Of a stretch of 6,226 bases of DNA, positions 1 to 5,387 are shown in pieces. The notes under the pieces are model-generated. The model was not told the DNA's origin. It was given only the letters and a program-made list of their open reading frames with translations, and ran no database searches. Position 1 is the stretch's first letter; each line of letters starts with the position of its first letter. Source of the DNA: Candidatus Aegiribacteria sp. (GTDB lineage: Bacteria; Fermentibacterota; Fermentibacteria; Fermentibacterales; JCC-6). Made by a program: the position numbers and the translations under genes. Where the stretch lies: positions 1 to 6,226 of the forward strand of contig JAUVUL010000122.1 of the NCBI GenBank assembly GCA_030600975.1, in the 5' to 3' direction.

Positions 1-554
1 GAACGTGATGTAAGATCCTTCCCGAACAGCCCACCCACCTTTTCAAGTTTTGCAGGAGCATTCAAAGCTCGGCCGAGAAGACCGCTTATCCAGAGATCAT
101 CACCGGGACGAAGAGATGATCTTCTAAGAAGCGTATCCGGCTCTTCTCCCTCGCCTATAACGGTGATAGTGATCCCCAGGCGTTCTCCCCGTACTGTTTC
201 ACCACCCGCGAGGATCACATCCTCACGTTCGGTCAATCCCCGATAGAAACCCTCTATCCAGCCCACTCCAATGTTGGGGTCAATGGATAAAGCCGTAAAA
301 ACCCATTTAGCCCTTGCACCCATTGCTGCAATGTCGGAGAGCGCGGCTTCCAGGAGACGCCTTCCAAGAATCCTTGGAGGAGCCCACCATCGATGAAAAT
401 GCGTACCTTCGAAGAAACTGTCGGTGGTAACAACAGGACATTGAATTCCCGGTAGTACAGCGCTGTCATCTCCTATAGCGTAAAGAGAGGGGAACTTTTT
501 CCTGAGCCTCCGTATCAGTCCCCTCTCTCCTAAATCGGAAATACGCTTGTTCAC
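1..554 (-). CDS. thiL: Thiamine-monophosphate kinase (ThiL), C-terminal part beyond window
   Basis: ThiL uses ATP to phosphorylate thiamine monophosphate to thiamine diphosphate, the last step of cofactor synthesis, in the cytosol. I translated the minus strand from GTG 554; 184 codons are visible of roughly 300-330 usual for the family, and the rest lies left of base 1. The N-terminal ThiL/PurM-type fold shows IGDDSAVL (residues 27-34), TTDSFFEGTHF (43-53), LSDIAAMGA (72-80) and LAGGETVRG (115-123), matching the metal- and nucleotide-binding motifs in order. Two positions depart from the usual ThiL form: GGDT is GGET, and the residue two before the SD of NxSD is Ala instead of Asn. GTG 554 is the only plausible start, because an in-frame TGA lies ten codons upstream. 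It begins 7 bases after the mtnP stop, with a weak GGAAAG site inside the mtnP end, so translational coupling is likely. PurM or HypE relatives are less likely given the motif set. Confidence 0.9.
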   Translation of the reverse strand, partial: MNKRISDLGERGLIRRLRKKFPSLYAIGDDSAVLPGIQCPVVTTDSFFEGTHFHRWWAPPRILGRRLLEAALSDIAAMGARAKWVFTALSIDPNIGVGWIEGFYRGLTEREDVILAGGETVRGERLGITITVIGEGEEPDTLLRRSSLRPGDDLWISGLLGRALNAPAKLEKVGGLFGKDLTSR

Positions 555-561
555 GAGTGTA

Positions 562-1428
562 CTATCTTTCCAGGATAACCTTCAGATGCTCCTTCGCCAG
601 GTAGCTTCGGTGTTCCGGAACTGTTATGATGGCTCCCTCAATTGCACTTTTTCCACCATGGCAAATGCAATCAGTTTTATGAATATCAATTGCATGCAAT
701 GCGTTTTCAATCGTCCTCCTGGCCCGGACGGTGTTCAGCCTGAGATTTGCCAATACACCCTCTACGGAAACGTCATCTTCAGTTTCATGCCATACATCGT
801 AATCCGTGATCATGCATAAAGCGGCGTAGCATATGCCTGCTTCCCTTGCAAGTTTTGCTTCCGGAACCGCAGTCATGCCGATGACCGCATGACCCTGGCT
901 GCGGTATACTCTGCTTTCGGCTCTGGTCGAGAAAGCGGGGCCCTCCATGCACACGAATGTACCGCCATTATGAACCGTTGCATCCGCTTGTTCGGCCGAC
1001 CTGAGCAGAATTTCTGAAAGATCACCGCAGAATGGATCACCAAATCCGATATGAGCAACAATTCCTCCTCCGAAATACGTTGATCTTCGAATCCCCTTGG
1101 TTCGGTCGTAAATCTGATCAGGGATAACGAAATGCCTGGGATGATACATTTCCTGAAGGCTGCCAACTGCGGAAACAGAGATCAGCTGCCGGACTCCTGC
1201 ATTTTTCAGCGCGTAAATGTTAGCTGCATATGGGATCTCGGAAGGTGAAAGTATATGGCCCTCTCCATGACGTGGTAAGAATACTAGAGGTATATCATTG
1301 TAATCCGCAAGGATAAGAGGGGCAGAAGGTTTCCCGAAGGGAGTCTCGGTATTCAACTCTTGCTCAATTCGGACACCTTCAAAGGAGTATACTCCAGACC
1401 CTCCTATTATTCCGATACGATTTTTCAT
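562..1428 (-). CDS. mtnP: S-methyl-5'-thioadenosine phosphorylase (MTAP)
   Basis: This enzyme cleaves methylthioadenosine with phosphate to adenine and 5-methylthioribose-1-phosphate, clearing the by-product of polyamine and other SAM-dependent reactions. The protein has 288 residues, normal for the family. It begins with the phosphate-binding GIIGGSG (6-12), then PRHGEGH (52-58), the substrate loop FVCMEGPAFSTRAES (158-172), GMTAVPEAKLAREAG (184-198) and TDYDVW (208-213). Asp209 and Asp211 match the acidic residues that select 6-aminopurines, which favours MTA/adenosine over the 6-oxopurine PNP type. A C-terminal Cys-x-Cys (254/256) matches the CXC motif known from thermophilic archaeal MTAP/PNP homologues and seen in many bacterial ones. 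An upstream in-frame ATG at 1464 would add 12 unconserved residues and lacks support; ATG 1428 has GAGGAG six bases upstream and puts the GIIGGSG strand at the usual place. It is followed directly by thiL. No other methionine-salvage gene is in the window. Confidence 0.94.
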   Translation of the reverse strand: MKNRIGIIGGSGVYSFEGVRIEQELNTETPFGKPSAPLILADYNDIPLVFLPRHGEGHILSPSEIPYAANIYALKNAGVRQLISVSAVGSLQEMYHPRHFVIPDQIYDRTKGIRRSTYFGGGIVAHIGFGDPFCGDLSEILLRSAEQADATVHNGGTFVCMEGPAFSTRAESRVYRSQGHAVIGMTAVPEAKLAREAGICYAALCMITDYDVWHETEDDVSVEGVLANLRLNTVRARRTIENALHAIDIHKTDCICHGGKSAIEGAIITVPEHRSYLAKEHLKVILER

Positions 1429-1434
1429 TGTTAT

Positions 1435-1440
1435 CTCCTC
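1435..1440 (-). promoter_or_regulatory. Ribosome binding site of mtnP
   Basis: The minus strand reads GAGGAG, six bases before ATG 1428. This decides the mtnP start against the upstream in-frame ATG at 1464, which has no comparable site. Confidence 0.75.
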
Positions 1441-1530
1441 ATTGAGTAAGCTGCTCAAGTACATGTGTTATATATATACTCTTTCATCAACGGTCGAAGG
1501 GAAATGCTGCATGCAAATGAATGGCAGTTC

Positions 1531-1537
1531 AAAGGAG
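1531..1537 (+). promoter_or_regulatory. Ribosome binding site deciding the rlmN start
   Basis: AAAGGAG sits six bases before GTG 1544. It is stronger and better placed than the GAAGGG at 1496-1501 that precedes ATG 1511 by nine bases, and it supports the shorter RlmN form. Confidence 0.65.
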
Positions 1538-1543
1538 CATAAG

Positions 1544-2578
1544 GTGAAAATATCCGGGTTAACCTTCTCTGAGCTGAAGAAATGGGTTACCGCAGAACTG
1601 GGAATGAAACCTTACAGAGCACAGCAGCTTTTTACCTGGATACACCTGAAGAGGGTCATCTCGTTTCATCAGATGACCGATATTTCTCTGTCCGCAAGAA
1701 ACCGGCTTGACCGGGTCGGGGAGATAACTGTCCTTGATACCTGCGATAAAATCACAGCAGATGATGGAACTGTGAAGTATTCCTTTACACTGGAAGATGG
1801 TGAAGTAATCGAATCGGTTCTTATCCCGGATCCCCCGAGGCTGACTGCATGTATATCAACACAGGCGGGTTGCAAATGCGGATGCACATTCTGCCAGACG
1901 GGAAGGGGAGGATTCAGACGTGACCTTCGAACCGATGAAATCGTGGCTCAGCTCTACGGCCTGCAGAACAGCACCAATGATCGTATAAGCAACGTGGTCT
2001 TCATGGGCATGGGGGAACCCATGGATAATTTCCCGGCTCTCAGTGATGCCCTGGCCATAATAAGCGATGACAGAGGGATATGTATAGGAGCGAGGAAAAT
2101 AACCGTATCGACCGTGGGTATCCCAGACGGTATAGGCAGGCTTGCACAACTTGATGGGCAGTACGGACTGGCAGTCTCGCTTCACAGCGCAGTGGAAAGC
2201 ACAAGACGGAAGCTTGTGCCTGTATCCAAGACTCTACCGCTTCAAGAGCTTAAGAGGGACCTGATCGACTATGCCAACCGCAAGGGCAGAAGGATAACCC
2301 TGGAATACTGTCTTATCGCAGGCATTAACGATACACTTGAAGAGGCTGATGCCCTGGTGAAATTCACCGGTGATATTGAGTGCAAGATCAATCTTCTGGT
2401 TTACAATCCGATAGAAGGTGCCCCATACAGAAGGCCCGATATTGAATCGGTAAACAGATTCATGAACTACCTTTATCCCAGATGCCAGGCGGTTATCCTG
2501 AGACGCTCCAGGGGAAGTGACATTGCAGCAGCCTGCGGTCAGCTTGGACCTGCTGCGCGAAGTACTTCCTCAACCTGA
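1544..2578 (+). CDS. rlmN: Dual-specificity 23S rRNA/tRNA adenine-C2 methyltransferase RlmN
   Basis: RlmN is a cytosolic radical-SAM enzyme that methylates C2 of A2503 in 23S rRNA and A37 in some tRNAs, through a methyl-cysteine intermediate. From GTG 1544 the protein has 344 residues, within the family range. It shows the N-terminal helical part (ELGMKPYRAQQLF, about 19-31), then Cys103 (matching E. coli C118), the 4Fe-4S cluster motif CKCGCTFC with Cys110, 114 and 117 in CxxxCxxC spacing, the SAM-binding GMGEP (155-159), STVGIPDGI, LAVSLHSA, and Cys331 in AAACGQL (matching the methylated C355). All catalytic residues are present. The open frame reaches back to ATG 1442, and ATG 1511 and 1517 are also possible, but GTG 1544 has the best ribosome site and gives the usual RlmN N terminus. 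The loop after the cluster (QTGRGGFRRDL) differs slightly from the common ATGQQGF form. Cfr is the alternative, less likely because of the RlmN-type C terminus. Confidence 0.94.
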   Translation: MKISGLTFSELKKWVTAELGMKPYRAQQLFTWIHLKRVISFHQMTDISLSARNRLDRVGEITVLDTCDKITADDGTVKYSFTLEDGEVIESVLIPDPPRLTACISTQAGCKCGCTFCQTGRGGFRRDLRTDEIVAQLYGLQNSTNDRISNVVFMGMGEPMDNFPALSDALAIISDDRGICIGARKITVSTVGIPDGIGRLAQLDGQYGLAVSLHSAVESTRRKLVPVSKTLPLQELKRDLIDYANRKGRRITLEYCLIAGINDTLEEADALVKFTGDIECKINLLVYNPIEGAPYRRPDIESVNRFMNYLYPRCQAVILRRSRGSDIAAACGQLGPAARSTSST

Positions 2579-2591
2579 TCCCTGGCCCCCC

Positions 2592-3155
2592 TCAGAACGC
2601 TATTGACGCGGTTACTTGAAGACCTGACAGGTCCTTTCCAGTTGCCCCACCCAGCGAGGAACCTGCACCTACCCATTCGGGAGTAACTACAATGTCAATT
2701 GAAGCCGATTCTCCAACATGTATCCGTGCGCCAAGTTCAACTCCGATTACACCGGCTCCGGTACTGGTTTTCTCCTGGTTGCCCTCCGGGCTGTCCCAGA
2801 GAAGCATTCCGCCACCATATATTCCAAGAAGCGGTTCAATTCCACGGGGGCCTGCATATCTTCGATAGAATGGGTACGTCCTGTACCCGATTGTCAGTGG
2901 AATGCCGCTTACTGCACCCCAGTTATCGCTGTCTGTGCCTGCGCTCAGGTAGGAAGCCTCAATAATGAAACAGTTTCCAAGTGAAGGCGGGATCTGCAGC
3001 GAAACTGCAATTGCCGGCCCGGGCGAAAGCCCGGCATCAGAATCGAAGAGGGACGGCATCCAGACTCCCCCGCCGATTGAAACTTCAATATCACTTCTTT
3101 CCGATGCGGCAGTCAGCGTCGTCAGCAAAGCCAGGAACATGATAGCGGTTTTCAT
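2592..3155 (-). CDS. Probable outer-membrane beta-barrel protein, about eight strands
   Basis: This 187-residue protein of unknown specific role is probably inserted in the outer membrane. Residues 1-17 form a typical Sec signal peptide (MKTA, then a hydrophobic stretch ending LTAA). The mature part has alternating hydrophobic segments that I read as about eight strands: roughly 23-33, 46-54, 62-70, 84-92, 107-119, 132-146, 152-163 and 177-187. Glycine-rich turns separate them. The chain ends in LQVTASIAF; the terminal Phe with alternating pattern is the known Bam recognition signature. Length and layout resemble the OmpA/OmpW/OprF-like barrel superfamily without a periplasmic domain, but I cannot name a subfamily. 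ATG 3155 has AAGGAG six bases upstream. The gene lies downstream of cobO on the same strand with a 65-base gap and an AT-rich tract of its own, so it is probably transcribed separately. Its 3' end faces rlmN across 13 bases. Confidence 0.8.
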   Translation of the reverse strand: MKTAIMFLALLTTLTAASERSDIEVSIGGGVWMPSLFDSDAGLSPGPAIAVSLQIPPSLGNCFIIEASYLSAGTDSDNWGAVSGIPLTIGYRTYPFYRRYAGPRGIEPLLGIYGGGMLLWDSPEGNQEKTSTGAGVIGVELGARIHVGESASIDIVVTPEWVGAGSSLGGATGKDLSGLQVTASIAF

Positions 3156-3220
3156 GACACTCTCCTTACTTAATCAATAGAGATGAATAAAATATATATA
3201 ATATTAATGTAAACCCGGCA
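3156..3220 (-). promoter_or_regulatory. Leader and likely promoter of the outer-membrane protein gene
   Basis: This 65-base gap between cobO and the barrel gene holds the AAGGAG ribosome site (3162-3167). An AT-only tract (3186-3208) reads, on the minus strand, as a run of TA repeats followed by TTTTATT. TTTACA at 3208-3213 (minus) resembles a -35 box, but the spacing to TATATT is too short for a standard sigma70 promoter. The 12 bases TAAAATATATAT (3188-3199, plus reading) recur exactly upstream of the TPR gene. I see no clear terminator for cobO. Confidence 0.4.
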
Positions 3221-3745
3221 CTATGATTCGATTCCTTTGCGGGCCAGCAGTTTCTCCGTTACGAAGTAGTGTTTCACTTCCCTCATTTCCGTAACAAGGT
3301 CCGCCGCCTCAATAAAACTCCCGGGAGCATAACGCCCTGTCAGCACAAGCTCTACATCGTCCGGTCGCTGGCCAATGAATTCCATTACATCATCCTCGTT
3401 CAGAATTCCCATGTGAACTGCAACGTTCAATTCATCCGCAATAACAAGATCGTAATTCTCTGAAACCATCGCGGCCCTGATCTTTTCCAAACCGGCCGCG
3501 GCTGATCGCATATCATCCTCCGAGGGCTTCTCTCCCTTGCATATAAGCCTTGGAGTACCGAATTGTTCCATGGTTATGGCTCCAGGGAAATGCTCGGGCA
3601 GGCAAAGCTCCGAGTAATCCTGTCCCTTCATGAACTGCCCGAAGTAAACCTTCATGCCTGCGCATGCGGCTCTTACAGTCAGGCCCAGGGCTGCGGTGGT
3701 CTTACCCTTGCCGTTTCCAGTGTAGAGTTGAAATCTTCCCTTCAT
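3221..3745 (-). CDS. cobO: Corrinoid adenosyltransferase (CobO/BtuR/CobA type)
   Basis: The enzyme transfers the 5'-deoxyadenosyl group of ATP to cob(I)alamin or a corrinoid precursor, giving adenosylcobalamin, in the cytosol. The 174-residue protein is of normal length for the family. It has the P-loop GNGKGKTT (10-17), the variant typical of this family, a Walker-B-like strand DLVIADELN (99-107), and the C-terminal ELVLTGR (132-138), ADLVTEM (148-154) and KHYF (158-161) segment. It is not the unrelated PduO or EutT type. ATG 3745 has AGGAGG five bases upstream. No other cobalamin synthesis or B12-dependent gene is visible, and the 87-base upstream gap is too short for a cobalamin riboswitch and lacks a B12 box, so it may serve salvage of imported corrinoid. 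It could be co-transcribed with the TPR gene upstream, but nothing in the proteins links the two functions. Confidence 0.93.
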   Translation of the reverse strand: MKGRFQLYTGNGKGKTTAALGLTVRAACAGMKVYFGQFMKGQDYSELCLPEHFPGAITMEQFGTPRLICKGEKPSEDDMRSAAAGLEKIRAAMVSENYDLVIADELNVAVHMGILNEDDVMEFIGQRPDDVELVLTGRYAPGSFIEAADLVTEMREVKHYFVTEKLLARKGIES

Positions 3746-3767
3746 TGCTCCCTCCTGTGTAAAGAAA

Positions 3768-3818
3768 TACCGGTTAATCCCTTTGGCAAAGCAGGCAGAT
3801 AACGATTGCTGACCGGTA
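3768..3818. repeat. Inverted repeat TACCGGT...ACCGGTA upstream of cobO
   Basis: Two seven-base arms, TACCGGT (3768-3774) and ACCGGTA (3812-3818), face each other across 37 bases in the gap between the TPR gene stop and the cobO start. A smaller palindrome, CTTTGGCAAAG (3781-3791), lies between them. TACCGGT appears again at 5361-5367, upstream of the phosphatase gene. It could be an operator or a structured leader; there is no T-run to suggest a terminator. Function is not known. Confidence 0.35.
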
Positions 3819-3832
3819 ACGGAATAAGTTTA

Positions 3833-5188
3833 TCACTCCTTCAGCTCAGGATACAACCTCTTCAGGCATTCAGGGCACAGACCGTGGCTGAAATGAATTT
3901 CTGAATGCTCTGCGAAATATGATTCCAGCTGTCTCCAGTAGCCATCATCTTCTCTGATCTTCTTGCAATTGGCGCATATCGGCAAAAGCCCGCTCAGAGT
4001 TTTCACCTTATCCAGCGCATTTCTCAGTTCATTATTCGCTTCGGCAAGCTCCTTATTCTTCTGTCTGGTTATTTCCGCTTCTTTCATTTTGCTTTTCACA
4101 TTATACGTGATTTCAAGTTCCATCATTTTTTGCTTACTGTCTTCACTGAATATTTCTTTTTCCAGGGATCTGCATCGTTTGAAGTAATCGAGTGCTTTTC
4201 CGGATTCGGACATTTGTTCATAAGTGGAAGATATATATTTCATGCTATCACAAAGCAGGCACTTTGCGTCGATTTCCTCAGCTATGTCCAGACACTGCTT
4301 GAAGTAACTGAGGGCTTCCTCCAGGTTGTTCAGTGAAGCATAACTGATTCCTATGTTCTGCAGCGCTTCAGCTTCTGTTTTCTGATTTTCTATCTCCCTT
4401 GTGATTTCAAGAGATCTGAAGAAATTATCCAGTGCCTTCTGGTGCTTTCCGAGACCTTCAAGAGATATACCAATATTGATGATCGATTGAGATATCCCTT
4501 TCCTGTCATCCTGTTCTTCCCTGATTCTGAGAGACTCACGGTGGCATTTCAACGCTTCTTTGAAGTTCCCGAGTACTTCATGAAGAGCTCCGATGTTATT
4601 CAGAGCATTACTTATATGGAGAATGCTCTTATTATCATTCACATCACCCAGCACTTCAAATACTTTATTGAAATACTCAAGGGCCTTGTCATAATTATCG
4701 ATATCGAAATACAGAACACCGATGTTGGTATACGTTCCTGCAAGACCATTCAGATCATCCAGTTCTTCGAAAAGGCTGAGCGCCTTGAGATGGTAATTGA
4801 GAGCGTCTTCATAGCATGCAAGCCTCCAGTAGACTATGCCGATTCTACTGTAAGAAGAGGCTTCTTCTTTTCTGTCCTTCAACTCAACAGCCAGATTGAG
4901 CCGCTTGAAGCCGTATTCCATAGCCTCCGGATATCTCCCGCTATTCTGGTATGCCCAGCAGATGTCTCCCAGAAGTTTGGATTCAAGATTTCTGTCAGGA
5001 AAGATAGCGAGAAGATCAAGACACTCTTTGCTGTATTCAACTGACTTTACGGGATTTGATAAATGATAAAATTCTGAAAGCGTGTTCAAGATACTGATTC
5101 GTTCTTTTCCAGAAGCCTTGGAAAGTTCCTGTACAAGAACCTTTATGTCAGAATTCTTGACTGTTCTGTTAGCAGTTCTGTTTTTCAC
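3833..5188 (-). CDS. TPR protein with coiled coil and C-terminal CxxC...CxxC module
   Basis: This is a 451-residue soluble protein with no signal peptide or membrane segment, probably a cytosolic scaffold or signalling protein. Residues from about 70 to 345 hold some seven tetratricopeptide repeats with a near-40-residue period; the conserved small residue recurs at 117, 157, 200, 240, 280 and 320, with motifs such as NIG(I/V)..Y and A(L)xY(F/H). Residues about 350-400 are highly charged and heptad-like (KMKEAEITRQKNKELAEANN), suggesting a coiled coil. The last 55 residues begin LSGLLPICANCKKIRED and hold Cys405/Cys408 and Cys438/Cys441, with GYW, HSE, FSHG and a final LYPE. I recognise this module from the C termini of many bacterial sensor kinases and response regulators, where it probably binds zinc; it has no settled function. 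No kinase, GGDEF or DNA-binding domain is present. GTG 5188 is the first start after an in-frame TAG 24 bases upstream, with only a weak AGGA site. The gene is divergent from the Tat phosphatase. Confidence 0.85.
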   Translation of the reverse strand: MKNRTANRTVKNSDIKVLVQELSKASGKERISILNTLSEFYHLSNPVKSVEYSKECLDLLAIFPDRNLESKLLGDICWAYQNSGRYPEAMEYGFKRLNLAVELKDRKEEASSYSRIGIVYWRLACYEDALNYHLKALSLFEELDDLNGLAGTYTNIGVLYFDIDNYDKALEYFNKVFEVLGDVNDNKSILHISNALNNIGALHEVLGNFKEALKCHRESLRIREEQDDRKGISQSIINIGISLEGLGKHQKALDNFFRSLEITREIENQKTEAEALQNIGISYASLNNLEEALSYFKQCLDIAEEIDAKCLLCDSMKYISSTYEQMSESGKALDYFKRCRSLEKEIFSEDSKQKMMELEITYNVKSKMKEAEITRQKNKELAEANNELRNALDKVKTLSGLLPICANCKKIREDDGYWRQLESYFAEHSEIHFSHGLCPECLKRLYPELKE

Positions 5189-5387
5189 AGTTTTCCAATC
5201 CTGCTTCCATATCTAAAATATATATCATCAGATCACAGCTTGATGTCCATGCATGTAATCCGTTCAGCGGTGTGTCATCATTTCATGATTATGCTTGTCA
5301 CCTCACCTGGAGGTGACAGGTGGGCGCATGTACTTGCTGCAAAAGTGGTATAGGTTATGGTACCGGTGGTGAAAGGACAGGTGATAC
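5189..5387. promoter_or_regulatory. Divergent intergenic region between the TPR gene and the Tat phosphatase
   Basis: These 199 bases carry no gene that I can see and should hold promoters for both flanking genes. On the TPR side, TAAAATATATAT (5214-5225) is an exact copy of a 12-base tract before the outer-membrane protein gene, 26 bases from the GTG start, where a -10 region would be expected. Near the middle are CATGCATG (5248-5255), ATCAT/ATGAT (5277-5289) and a strong hairpin (5294-5320). On the phosphatase side, TTGCTG (5334-5339) and TATGGT (5356-5361), 16 bases apart, form a weak sigma70-like pair. AAAGGA (5372-5377), ten bases before ATG 5388, is the likely ribosome site. GACAGGTG occurs twice (5315-5322 and 5376-5383). 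Confidence 0.45.
5294..5320. repeat. Strong inverted repeat (hairpin) in divergent region
   Basis: TGTCACCTC (5296-5304) and GAGGTGACA (5310-5318) are perfect nine-base complements around a five-base loop, ACCTG. A G-U pair and a C-G pair extend the stem to 5294-5320. There is no run of T on either side, so it is not a standard intrinsic terminator. It may be a dyad operator, or a hairpin in the leader of either flanking transcript. Confidence 0.6.

Larger units (their letters stand above)
1429..1543. promoter_or_regulatory. Divergent control region between mtnP and rlmN
   Basis: These 115 bases separate two divergent starts and should hold both promoters. The most promoter-like element is the alternating tract TTATATATATACT (1468-1480). 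On the plus strand its end, TATACT (1475-1480), matches a -10 box at five of six positions and lies 64 bases before the rlmN start, but no good -35 lies 17 bases upstream. The same tract could serve mtnP on the minus strand, 40 bases from its start. A short inverted repeat, TTGAG/CTCAA (1442-1446 and 1454-1458), lies next to the mtnP ribosome site. Exact promoter positions are inference. Confidence 0.4.

Noticed and set aside
254..469. 71-codon minus-strand open frame inside thiL
   Set aside because: The frame one base over, from GTG 554, gives clear ThiL motifs through this stretch.
547..819. 90-codon plus-strand open frame over the 3' end of mtnP
   Set aside because: It overlaps the strongly conserved mtnP coding sequence and has no family features; it is a shadow frame.
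1442..1543. N-terminal extension of RlmN from ATG 1442
   Set aside because: The extra 34 residues have no RlmN similarity and would overlap the mtnP control region; GTG 1544 has a better ribosome site and the usual N terminus.
3746..3832. Cobalamin riboswitch upstream of cobO
   Set aside because: The gap is only 87 bases and contains no B12-box sequence or the expected multi-helix core.
4442..5044. 200-codon plus-strand open frame antisense to the TPR gene
   Set aside because: It lies wholly within the TPR gene on the opposite strand, shows no recognisable domain, and lacks a good ribosome site. The repeat-encoding minus frame explains the sequence.
5189..5387. tRNA or other structured RNA gene in the divergent gap
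   Set aside because: Apart from one hairpin there is no cloverleaf, TPsiC-like sequence or CCA end, and the region is accounted for as promoter sequence for two genes.
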